Shown here piece after piece: positions 26,301 to 34,505 of a stretch of 36,092 nt of DNA (position 1 is the first letter of the stretch; every line of letters begins with the position of its first letter). Source of the DNA: a virus; IMG/VR virus record IMGVR_UViG_3300037585_000519, positions 1 to 36,092 of that record; one strand, 5' to 3'. Position numbers and translations under genes: made by a program. The notes below the pieces were generated by a model. That model was not told the origin of the DNA. It worked only from the letters and a program-made list of their open reading frames with translations, and did no database searches.

Positions 26301-29300
26301 TTAGAACAAGAAAGTGCTAGATGGGACGAAAAGCAAGCTGATTACAGATCAACTTGGAGAAAAAGTAAAGATTTTAATAGTATATCTAGTTTAAGTGACG
26401 TAGGTGATTGGTTAACTCACTTTGCTGGTGAACAAGCTGCTAATACAGTTTTGGTGGTAGCAACAGGTGGTTACGCTCCGATTATTTTATCTACTCAATC
26501 TGGAACAGGTAAATGGAGAGAACTTACTACAGAGAGAAATTTATACTTTCAAACAGGTGGGGAGCAGGGTCAAGATCACGGTGGTTGGAGTATGTATGGT
26601 AACGTTGCTTTAACAGCATTAAGTGAATATGCTTTTGAAAAGTTTATTACTCTACCTATTGTTAATAACGCAAAAAAAGCTAGAAATTTAGGTAAGTTTG
26701 GATTTGATAATGGTTTAAAAACAAATATATTTGACACTAAAAGTATAGCCTTAAGCATGGGTATTTATACTGGTGATACATTCCTTGAGGGTCTTGGTGA
26801 AGGATTAACTCAATTCACTAGTAACTGGGCTGATATATATCTTAGTGGTATGAAAGATGTTCATATTTATGATGGCGTGGATGAGTCTTTTGCTAGCGGT
26901 ATAGTGATGACAAATGCTTATAAGTCTCCATCAATGGCGAACAAAATGATGAGTCCATTTAGAACTAAAGATTACAACCAGAAGGTGGGTGAAAATGAAA
27001 CTAAAATACTAAACCTAATTAATCAAGTTAAAAATAGGTTTGATGAAAATGGTTTCACATCAGCTAGCGCTAACACTACGACTACTTTTAAAAATGGAGA
27101 AGTAGTTAGCCAACCAATTAGTGAAACAAATGCTACTGACGCTCCCGCTTATGAAATAAATGGAAAAAGTGTTACTAAGGAAGAAATGGTAAAGTTTGTT
27201 TTAGACGGTGGACTTAAAGGAGAAGATGGAAGTTTTAGTGTAAGTAATGATATACAAGTTCAAGACTTGATAAATGCTGACCCTGATTCCAAAAAGCAAT
27301 TAGCTCAAATAATAGAGTTAACAGACAAAAATTATGAGTTATTACAGAATGAAATAAAAAGGATTGATGTTTTATCTAATGCCGAGAAAAAAGAATTAAT
27401 CACTTTAGATAAAGAAGATTTCTTGGCTAGAAAGATGGGTGACGATATAATGCTAAATGACAAATTAAGCGATAAGGAGAAAGAGCTTCAAATGGCTAAA
27501 ATTCAGGAAGAGGTTGATGCAAGGGCTGATCAAAGAGATGCGATATTAAATAAATATACTCAAGCAGATATAGATAAAAAACATCAAGAAATATTACAAA
27601 CCATGAACGAAACTTTGAAAGAAGCTGAGTTAATGGGGGCTCCAAAAGTTGTTATTAAAACTTTAAATCAAAAAGATTATGCGGAAGAAGTAAAAAAATA
27701 TAAAGAAAATAATGAAGGTTTAGATAGCAAGGAATTAGAAAACATTGCTTCTGAAAAAGAAGGTATTGTACAAGGATTAAATGAAATAATCAATGACAAG
27801 AATTCTACACCAGAAGAGATACAAGACGCTAGGGAAAAATTAAAAAATCCAGAGTCGGTTGTTAATATAGCTAGTAATATATTAAACAATAGCGATTATG
27901 GTGTTATGCAGCCTAAGTTTGATAAAGATGGTAATATATCTGACATGGCTATATTAATGAATAGAGACGCAGCTATTGAAGATGGAAGATTCAACGAATT
28001 AAGTCATGAGTTCGTACATGCTACTTTTGCGAATACTTTAAAATTTGATCCTAAGGCGAGGGAGGTTTTAGGTGATCAGCTACAAGAAATATTAACAGGT
28101 GATGATGTAGTTTTTTCGTCTAGAAGAAAAGCTAATGAATTTAATAAAAGGGTAAACTCATATGATCCTAATCTTAGAGGTGAAGAAGGTCTAGCAATAA
28201 TTTCTCAAATGATGATGGATGGGGATGTTAAATTTAAAACTAGTGCTTTACAAAAATCTAAAGATGTTTTTAGAAGATACTCTCAAGATTATCTTAACGC
28301 ACCTATAGCATTTAATAAAAGTAATGATATTAAAAACTTTTTAAAAGATTATCATTATTCTATAAAAAATAACAAACCAAGTAAAGCTATAGCTAAAATG
28401 TTGGCTAAAGGAGCTAATGGCAAAATGTTTAAAAATGCCAAAACTCCAGCCGATAGAAAAAACATGAGCATGTTCAGTGAGTCTTCTGCTGTGTGGATGA
28501 AAAATAACCCGAAGATAGTAAATAAATATGATCAGCACACTAGAAACGAAGATGGTTCTAAAAAATATAAAAACAAAAAAGAGTGGAAAGAAAAAGGTGA
28601 AGCTGATAATGTTGCTGTATGGCAATATATTATGGACTCTGGTAAAGGCTCTTTAGATAGTAGGATATTAGAAGAACAAGGTGGTTTTGATCCTAAAGGA
28701 TTACCTTTTGAAGTACAGCAAGATTATATGAGAAAAGTAAAAACCGAACTTCAAATGAGGTGGTTAAAAAACTTTGATCCTAAAGAAAATAATAGTGCAG
28801 CAGGTTATTTGTTTGGAAAAAATGGTATATTATACTGGGCAAAACAAACTGTTCAAAAAGATTATTTTGACAAAGAAGGTGGTACAGATAAACGTTCTTT
28901 AGATAGGCAAACATCTGATGGTCAAAGTTACGCTGATGTTATAGAAGCTGAAAAAGAATCTATATATGATGAGATAGATAATGCAGATTTATCTGTTACA
29001 GCTAAAAAGGCTAATAAAGATATGTTAGATGATCTTATAATGGTAATGGATCTATTTGGTTTACCTAATAAAGTTAAAAAAGCTGTTGAGAACAACGTGA
29101 AAGAAACATACATACCTTTAGATATTATAACTGATCCTAATGCTAAATTTAGTACCTACAAAAATATAAAAAAATTATTAGTAGAAAAAGAGTTTGACCC
29201 TAAAGTACTAAATCCAAAAACAGGTAAGCAAGCAAAATCCGAAAAAGCTGTTATTCCAACTGGGCCTTTATTTGAAACATTAAATGCTATATCTTCTGAT

Positions 29301-32300
29301 TTTGGAGTTGATCCACTTAGAATATTAGCTAATCAAAACTTAGATGATAATCAAAGAAAATTAGCGCAAGGATGGATATTTGATAAGGCCGTAAATGAAG
29401 ATGGTACACTTAATAATAACGTAATAAACGCTTTACCTGAAGGAGCTGATAGAAGTGGTAGAGCAACTGGCCTTTCTAAAAAACTACTTGAGGCATTTTA
29501 TATTAAAGGAGGTAGAGCTGAATTTGCTGGAGGAGCTACAGCATCTGGACTTGCTACACAAACAAAAAGAACTAATATAACTAAAGAAGAATTTTTAAAT
29601 ACGTTCGGGATAAATCCAGATGGTTCTTTACAACCTGGAACAGATGCTGATGGTGCCATTAATCAATATGTAGTACAAGTAGCCACGTTAGCCGCTATTC
29701 AAGAGGTAACAATGAATACTATAGAAAATGAATTAGCTCAAGCTAATATTATAGCTAGACTTAACGAGGGTAAAGGGGAGCAGGTATTTAGTAAAAGATT
29801 TGAACAGGTAGAAAACTTTATTCAAGATGATTTTCAAGGTGGTGAGTTTATAGGTAAAGATCACGTTTTAAAAATACATGGTTTACCTAAAACTTTTAAA
29901 ATAAAATCCAAAAAAGATATAAAAACGTATATTCATAATTTAAAAACCTCTGTACTACCATTATTACCAAAAGAGGCTTGGTTTGGACCTAGAGAAGGAA
30001 CCGCATTTACTAGTAATGCTAGGCATTATTTTGATTCTTCAAGTAATCCTTTGTGGCCAGTGTTAATGAAAGAAATACAAAAATTAAAAAACGATAAATC
30101 AATAAAATACGGAAAGCCTATACCTGGTGTAAAAGCAAGTGAAATATGGTCACTTAGAAATCAATTTAGTAGTTTGTTTAAAAACCCTGAAACATTAAGA
30201 AATAACAAGGAGAAAATAAAAAAGTTTAATAATAATGTAGGTGCTATACATAAAGCTCTTTGGGTGAGAATAAATGAAGCTATAAAAAAAGATAGAACTA
30301 TTGCTCCGCATATAGCACATTATTTAGGATTAGTTGCTAATGACACTAAGAACTGGCATAAACTAGGGGCGCAAGCCGTGGGGTTTTCTAAAAAAATAAC
30401 TGGAGCTAGATACGAATTAGAGCATGCAATGCCCGCTACTAGTGCTTATTTGTATTTATTAAATTCTTCTTTAGCTCCTGATATAGATTTTAATACTGCA
30501 TATGATTTAGTTATTGATAACTATAAGTTAATAGCGTTAGATAAAGCTATGGACACTAAGTTGAGAGATGCTAGAACTTTAAGTGGGTTTAGTTTACAAA
30601 GAAGAATGCCTGATAACTGGAGCGTTGTGGATGGAAAATTTTGGCAAAGGTATTTTAACAATATAGTAGAAGCTATAGACGGTGGAATAGATCCTAATTC
30701 TATAGAAATGCTTGATGGTAGAACTATGGCTGAAACGTTTAATATTAACGCTAGTGGTGATATAAGAATAGCTGAATCGTTTTCTAAAAGAAAAGCAAAA
30801 GAAACTATAAACGACGCTTTTAGTGCTAAGATAAGTAACGCTGTAAATAGTACAATAAAAGGAATGTCTACCTTTGATTTTGATGATACATTGGCTAGAA
30901 CTAAATCAGGTATTAGATATACTATACCAAATAATACTGGCAAACCAATGCCTGGAAAGAAAGTTATATTCTTAGCTGGTAGTGCTGGTAGTGGTAAATC
31001 AAACGTTGTAAAACAATTAGGTTTAGAAGCACAAGGATTTAAGATGGTTAATCAAGATATATCATTAGAATGGTTAGCTAAAAATAGTGGATTACCTACA
31101 GATATGAGAGATTTTACACCTGAGCAGGCTAGCAAGTGGGGAGAGTTACAATGGGAGGCTAGGGACATAGCACAGCGTAAAGCGACTAAATTTAAGGGTA
31201 GAGGTGACGGTGTTGTTGTAGATGGTACTGGGGCTAGTACTATATCAATGTCTACTCAAGTGCAAAAATATAAAGATGCTGGTTACGACGTTCAAATGTT
31301 ATTCGTAGAAAGCTCTTTAGAAACAGCATTAGAAAGAAATAAAGCTAGACAAGAAAGATCATTAAAAGATTTTATAGTTGAGCGTAATTGGAAAGCTGTT
31401 CAAAAAAATAAAAAAGCTTTTAAAGAAGAGTTTGGTAATAATTTTGCAGAAGTAAATACCAATAAATTAAAACAAGGAGATCCAATGCCTAAAACTCTTG
31501 TAAATAAAATAAATGATTTTACCACAGGTTATATTAAAGGTAGGTTAACAGCTGAAGAGTTTGCCAATAAAGGTGATAATTTATTACAGCAAGGTGCTGA
31601 ATTTGATTTTTCAGAATTTAATAAAGTTGTTGATGGAACACCAGGGCCGTTACTTCAAAAAGCTAGAAATAGAGCTGAAAAATATGGTACTAAAGATATG
31701 TTTGTTTTAACAGCTAGGCCACAAGCCTCTGCTTTTGCTATACAGCAATTCTTAAAAGGCCAAGGGTTAGATATACCAATAAAAAATATAACTGGTTTAG
31801 CTAATAGCACTGGTAACGCTAAAGCTCAATGGATGTTAGAAAAATTTGCAGAAGGATATAATGATATGTACTTTGTTGACGACGCTTTGCAAAATGTTAA
31901 AGCTGTTAAAAAAGTATTAGATCAATTAGACATCAAGTCTAACGTCGTCCAAGCATTTAGTAAAAGAATAAATGATTCTAACTTAGAATTTAATAAAATT
32001 ATCGAACGTAGAAAAGGAGTTAAGGCTGAAAAAGTTTTTTCTTCAGCTGAGGCAAGGAAAAGAGGGTCTCAACCTAATATTGCTAGATTTATAAAAAGTC
32101 TTTATATACCACCTTCTGCTGAGGACTTTAAAGGATTATTATATTATTTCTTAGGTAAAGGAAAACAAGGTGATGCTGATATGAGATTTTTTGCTGATAA
32201 CTTATTGACCCCTTTTGCTAAAGGAATTAAAGCTTGGAATTCTTATAAGCAAAACATGGTTAATGATTATAAGGCTTTAAAAAAAGAATTCCCTAAAGTT

Positions 32301-34283
32301 AAAAAGAATTTAAATAAAAAAATACCAGGAACAAGTTTTACAAATGACACAGCTGTGAGGGTTTACTTGTGGAGCAAAGCTGGTTTTGATATACCAGGTA
32401 TATCTAAATCTTTGCAACAAACCTTAGTTAATCACGTAAATAACAATTCAGATATAAAATCTTTTGCAGAGAGCTTATCTATTATAACTAAAAGAAAAGA
32501 TGGATATATTAAGCCTAATGAAAACTGGATGATGGAGGCTATACCATCAGATTTAAGAAATGTTGTAGATAAAATTGGTAGAAAAGAATTCTTAGAAGAA
32601 TGGATAGAAAATAAAAATATAATATTTTCTCCAGAAAACTTAAATAAAGTAGAAGCTTTATATGGTGGTAGATTTTTAGAGTCATTAGAAGACATATTAT
32701 ATCGTATGGAAAATGGTGGCAATAGATCACGAGGTAAGGACAGCGATGTTAATTGGTTTACTAATTGGATAAATGGTTCTGTTGGCGCTATTATGTTCTT
32801 TAATATGAGATCAGCTGTATTACAGACTATATCTACTGTTAACTTTATTAATTGGTCAGATAATAATATGTTTAAAGCATCCGCTGCTTTTGCTAATCAA
32901 CCTCAATTTTGGAAAGACTTTGTGAAACTGTTTAATTCTGATCAATTAAAACAAAGAAGAGGTGGATTACAAACGGATGTATCAGCATCAGAGTTAACTA
33001 AAACCTTTGCTGAAAAAGGATATAGTCCTCAGACTGTTATAAATCATTTACTTCAATTTGGTTTTAAACCCACACAACTTGCAGATAGTTTTGCTATTGC
33101 CTTTGGTGGAGCTACGTTTTATAGAAATAGATACAATAAGTATATAAAAGAAGGTATGTCTAAGTCCGCGGCTCAGGATCAAACAATGCTAGACTTTCAA
33201 GAGATAGCTGAGGAAACACAACAATCGTCAAGAGAAGATTTAATATCACAACAACAAGCAAGTGTATTAGGTAGAATAGTACTAGCTTTCCAAAACGTTA
33301 CAATGCAGTACGGTAGATTAACTAAAAAATCTTTGTCAGACTTAATTAACGGTAGGGGTGATTGGAAAACTAATGTATCTAAAATAGCTTACTATGGTAT
33401 GGTACAAAATATAGTTTTCTCAGCTTTACAAAATGCTTTAGCGTTTTTAATATGGGGCGATGAGGAAGATGAGTTGATAGAGGATAAAACAACTAGAACT
33501 TTAAATAGCACGTTAGATTCTTTCTTAAGAGGTACTGGTTTATATGGAGCGTTAGCATCAACTCTTAAGAACACAGTCGTGCAATGGGAAAACCAAAAAG
33601 ATAAAGAATGGGGTAAAGAACGAATAGAAAAAATAGCTCTTGAGGTTGTGAACCTTTCTCCACCTATTGGAAGTAAGGTTAGGAAAATAGTTAATGCTTA
33701 TTATGCAGATGCTTGGAACGAGGGGGTGTCAGAAGAATTAGGTTGGAGAATTGAAAATCCTAAATTAACTATGAGCGCAAATATCATAGAGGCTTTATTT
33801 AACGTCCCAATAGCTAGAATACAAAATAAAGCTAATAATTTAGAAGAAGCTATAACAGGTAACCATGAGACGTGGAAAAGAGTTTTATTAGCTCTTGGGT
33901 GGAGTAGATGGGATTTGGGTATTAAAGATGAAGAACTAGAAGAGGCTAAAGATGAAGCAAAAATAAAAAATCAAGAAAAGAAAAAAGAAGAGAAAAAAAT
34001 AGAAAAAGAAAAAGAAAAGGAAATTGAAGAAAAAGAAAAAGAAGAGAAAGGAATTAAAACTGTTCAATGCTCTGGCGTTGGATCTAGTGGTCAAAGATGT
34101 GGTAATACTACTGAGACAGCAGAAAAAACTTGGAAGTGTTATCATCATATGGATTTTGAAGATGGTATGGATAGAGATGGTGATGGAATCAAAGAATATA
34201 GATGTACGGCTATAAAAAGTAATGGTGATAGATGCAAGAACAAAACTGAGAATGAGAGCAAAAAATGTTATGCTCACCAATAA
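23397..34283 (+). CDS. Giant multidomain (polyvalent) virion/ejection protein
   Basis: 3628 residues, nearly a third of the window. In order: acidic low-complexity N-terminus (1-110); hydrophobic segment at about 1012-1033 and a FLEGLGEGLTQF motif at 1129-1140 in a membrane-prone region; HEFVH at 1537-1541 with E1596/E1597 downstream, a zincin metallopeptidase pattern; FDPKENN at 1793-1799 and SLDRQTSDG at 1834-1842, reminiscent of sigma-70 regions 2 and 3; HAD motif I DFDDT at 2494-2498; P-loop GSAGSGKS at 2528-2535 with D2554, VVVDGTG (D2609) and arginines 2647, 2651, 2654; HAD motif II T2772, Lys 2809, motif IV D2828-D2829; SVLGRIVLAFQN at 3289-3300, like PLxRFG/LPD38 tails; Lys/Glu stalk 3514-3555; and two Cys3His motifs (3558-3584, 3603-3627). 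By position it matches the T7 gp16 ejection protein. Domain calls are from motifs; the ejection role is inferred. Confidence 0.8.
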   Translation: MEEKKLYIHNGVEHEITAEEEADWLLEHDGATLKNDTKEISVENTLNETGEENINTDVVKEEEEEIEEDKNEEIEDGTQEINQSQDNLDIQDDLIQKEFTDKEIIEQDKRSRSESYTGPLAHEVIGGDHNTYLNSRPDIMLHAGNADDWFKHAIENGLPLDGKDGRADEFILNMVYNKGYGFNPTDPRNAVQKNVDPDTNEILWSVKIPSNSRETTKKLIETHKKNKLENTDLQDKIKEQREEKEWDNIKKSTKEAADWKSNYFEEKIQLENTYEPINIKSSIKGNLAETEFGNVDEILTYDNAKQWFDNRSYFVDEYFKDQKGADIAMFKSREDGSKIALYNDDEFYNRQDEVKEKIMSGKYGYNPHEDRLYLLSEDDQVSVSKEDKLLGSKEYGESLSLRQMNNDMLKSNPNYESFVDNPGSSPRIVSPQFFTLSETETIKKLQQHYFKHGFQFQQDNWKGSAVKIIKPGGDKDGIEGRDYIVVPTNYASKTKSGAIENANKVNDWIAEHATYGTSELDIVLERVREDIGAEVVNGKIEMERVHNAVNYLDELKEAWGMSSKTDHEVLDLYAQINAQYLDDKGTFHILDGKMLGWRNGLIYDEIGSSKAAELWKLLPDEFKTGSKSKMTQYRRELALVVEGQNQYIDQIVLSAYIKQHHKYKGDEAAFYKDHDTDTEDGRKALNKAMGSSDFRYLKKRILTDSKGVSNPKLAQKYRDIFKQIDFGIADNFGRQLANETLYIEDFEEELRSDIIFLSDNWWNKADIQKKLFSESKVDLKEVKEENANLIVDIKNTSVKIEDTINELTPIMTSIDTIQKDTERFAMISAIANEYGATNMNNLATNEAAMMRIANVDPEFAKELLTYNVKLNEIIALEKLYRDKNTEIEEGSLNESELMLLSDGLKRNHEPGTVFVKGAWNSTVDAVQMLTLDLADLYLNISLDIAGGKNNLRGRDDKLIKAYIQASDYLEQESARWDEKQADYRSTWRKSKDFNSISSLSDVGDWLTHFAGEQAANTVLVVATGGYAPIILSTQSGTGKWRELTTERNLYFQTGGEQGQDHGGWSMYGNVALTALSEYAFEKFITLPIVNNAKKARNLGKFGFDNGLKTNIFDTKSIALSMGIYTGDTFLEGLGEGLTQFTSNWADIYLSGMKDVHIYDGVDESFASGIVMTNAYKSPSMANKMMSPFRTKDYNQKVGENETKILNLINQVKNRFDENGFTSASANTTTTFKNGEVVSQPISETNATDAPAYEINGKSVTKEEMVKFVLDGGLKGEDGSFSVSNDIQVQDLINADPDSKKQLAQIIELTDKNYELLQNEIKRIDVLSNAEKKELITLDKEDFLARKMGDDIMLNDKLSDKEKELQMAKIQEEVDARADQRDAILNKYTQADIDKKHQEILQTMNETLKEAELMGAPKVVIKTLNQKDYAEEVKKYKENNEGLDSKELENIASEKEGIVQGLNEIINDKNSTPEEIQDAREKLKNPESVVNIASNILNNSDYGVMQPKFDKDGNISDMAILMNRDAAIEDGRFNELSHEFVHATFANTLKFDPKAREVLGDQLQEILTGDDVVFSSRRKANEFNKRVNSYDPNLRGEEGLAIISQMMMDGDVKFKTSALQKSKDVFRRYSQDYLNAPIAFNKSNDIKNFLKDYHYSIKNNKPSKAIAKMLAKGANGKMFKNAKTPADRKNMSMFSESSAVWMKNNPKIVNKYDQHTRNEDGSKKYKNKKEWKEKGEADNVAVWQYIMDSGKGSLDSRILEEQGGFDPKGLPFEVQQDYMRKVKTELQMRWLKNFDPKENNSAAGYLFGKNGILYWAKQTVQKDYFDKEGGTDKRSLDRQTSDGQSYADVIEAEKESIYDEIDNADLSVTAKKANKDMLDDLIMVMDLFGLPNKVKKAVENNVKETYIPLDIITDPNAKFSTYKNIKKLLVEKEFDPKVLNPKTGKQAKSEKAVIPTGPLFETLNAISSDFGVDPLRILANQNLDDNQRKLAQGWIFDKAVNEDGTLNNNVINALPEGADRSGRATGLSKKLLEAFYIKGGRAEFAGGATASGLATQTKRTNITKEEFLNTFGINPDGSLQPGTDADGAINQYVVQVATLAAIQEVTMNTIENELAQANIIARLNEGKGEQVFSKRFEQVENFIQDDFQGGEFIGKDHVLKIHGLPKTFKIKSKKDIKTYIHNLKTSVLPLLPKEAWFGPREGTAFTSNARHYFDSSSNPLWPVLMKEIQKLKNDKSIKYGKPIPGVKASEIWSLRNQFSSLFKNPETLRNNKEKIKKFNNNVGAIHKALWVRINEAIKKDRTIAPHIAHYLGLVANDTKNWHKLGAQAVGFSKKITGARYELEHAMPATSAYLYLLNSSLAPDIDFNTAYDLVIDNYKLIALDKAMDTKLRDARTLSGFSLQRRMPDNWSVVDGKFWQRYFNNIVEAIDGGIDPNSIEMLDGRTMAETFNINASGDIRIAESFSKRKAKETINDAFSAKISNAVNSTIKGMSTFDFDDTLARTKSGIRYTIPNNTGKPMPGKKVIFLAGSAGSGKSNVVKQLGLEAQGFKMVNQDISLEWLAKNSGLPTDMRDFTPEQASKWGELQWEARDIAQRKATKFKGRGDGVVVDGTGASTISMSTQVQKYKDAGYDVQMLFVESSLETALERNKARQERSLKDFIVERNWKAVQKNKKAFKEEFGNNFAEVNTNKLKQGDPMPKTLVNKINDFTTGYIKGRLTAEEFANKGDNLLQQGAEFDFSEFNKVVDGTPGPLLQKARNRAEKYGTKDMFVLTARPQASAFAIQQFLKGQGLDIPIKNITGLANSTGNAKAQWMLEKFAEGYNDMYFVDDALQNVKAVKKVLDQLDIKSNVVQAFSKRINDSNLEFNKIIERRKGVKAEKVFSSAEARKRGSQPNIARFIKSLYIPPSAEDFKGLLYYFLGKGKQGDADMRFFADNLLTPFAKGIKAWNSYKQNMVNDYKALKKEFPKVKKNLNKKIPGTSFTNDTAVRVYLWSKAGFDIPGISKSLQQTLVNHVNNNSDIKSFAESLSIITKRKDGYIKPNENWMMEAIPSDLRNVVDKIGRKEFLEEWIENKNIIFSPENLNKVEALYGGRFLESLEDILYRMENGGNRSRGKDSDVNWFTNWINGSVGAIMFFNMRSAVLQTISTVNFINWSDNNMFKASAAFANQPQFWKDFVKLFNSDQLKQRRGGLQTDVSASELTKTFAEKGYSPQTVINHLLQFGFKPTQLADSFAIAFGGATFYRNRYNKYIKEGMSKSAAQDQTMLDFQEIAEETQQSSREDLISQQQASVLGRIVLAFQNVTMQYGRLTKKSLSDLINGRGDWKTNVSKIAYYGMVQNIVFSALQNALAFLIWGDEEDELIEDKTTRTLNSTLDSFLRGTGLYGALASTLKNTVVQWENQKDKEWGKERIEKIALEVVNLSPPIGSKVRKIVNAYYADAWNEGVSEELGWRIENPKLTMSANIIEALFNVPIARIQNKANNLEEAITGNHETWKRVLLALGWSRWDLGIKDEELEEAKDEAKIKNQEKKKEEKKIEKEKEKEIEEKEKEEKGIKTVQCSGVGSSGQRCGNTTETAEKTWKCYHHMDFEDGMDRDGDGIKEYRCTAIKSNGDRCKNKTENESKKCYAHQ

Positions 34284-34285
34284 AC

Positions 34286-34306
34286 ATGTAATTATAATAA
34301 AGAAAC
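34286..34306 (+). promoter_or_regulatory. Weak, degenerate copy of the 22-base element
   Basis: ATGTAATTATAATAAAG resembles the repeated element ATGTAACTATATAATAG but lacks two bases and the full dyad. It lies 2 bases after the giant gene stop and 13 bases before the next ATG. It could be a third, weaker promoter for the small genes and tail fibre, or simply A/T-rich sequence. Confidence 0.2.
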
Positions 34307-34319
34307 AATAAATTAAAAT

Positions 34320-34505
34320 ATGGTAAATTGGATAAATTCTTGGAAATCAAGTAACAAAAAGAACAAAATAGATTTTACATTCAGATTTGGATGGTTAACA
34401 ATATGGGAGATAAAGTGGTGTGCTGCTTGTAAAAGTGATGATGTATGTTGTAAGAATAAATTTAGATTAATGCTATTAAACTTTGGATTTGAAATAGGAT
34501 TATAA
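34320..34505 (+). CDS. Small Cys-containing protein (61 aa)
   Basis: Unrecognised. Trp- and Phe-rich, with a basic start (WKSSNKKNKIDF), a hydrophobic FTFRFGWLTIWEIKW stretch, then CAAC (34-37) and CC (43-44), and a hydrophobic end (FRLMLLNFGFEIGL). The four Cys could bind a metal or form disulfides, though the spacing is not a classical zinc ribbon. It directly abuts the next small gene: TAA is followed at once by ATG. A/T-rich leader, no Shine-Dalgarno sequence. Confidence 0.55.
   Translation: MVNWINSWKSSNKKNKIDFTFRFGWLTIWEIKWCAACKSDDVCCKNKFRLMLLNFGFEIGL

Noticed and set aside
23397-26400. A lytic transglycosylase (T7 gp16-like) domain at the start of the giant protein
   Set aside because: The N-terminal region is acidic and helical, but I could not find the catalytic Glu context of soluble lytic transglycosylases.
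30873-30890. FDFDDTL taken as a virion RNA polymerase DFDGD motif
   Set aside because: The Thr-Leu after the Asp pair, and the later TAR and VDD motifs, identify a HAD phosphatase instead.
34178-34195. DRDGDG in the giant protein matches the DxDGD catalytic motif of multisubunit and crAss-like RNA polymerases
   Set aside because: It lies in a short linker between two Cys3His motifs about 30 residues from the C-terminus, with no double-psi barrel context. A calcium-type loop is the better reading.
34024-34215. A 63-aa + strand open frame near the end of the giant gene
   Set aside because: It starts in Lys-only low complexity and is out of frame with the well-formed Cys3His repeats, so the latter is the real product.
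33936-34280. A 114-aa open frame on the minus strand full of Phe, Leu and Ile, looking like a membrane protein
   Set aside because: It is the antisense of the Lys/Glu stalk and Cys motifs of the giant gene; AAA/GAA-rich sense codons read as TTT/TTC on the other strand. No start context or neighbour supports it.
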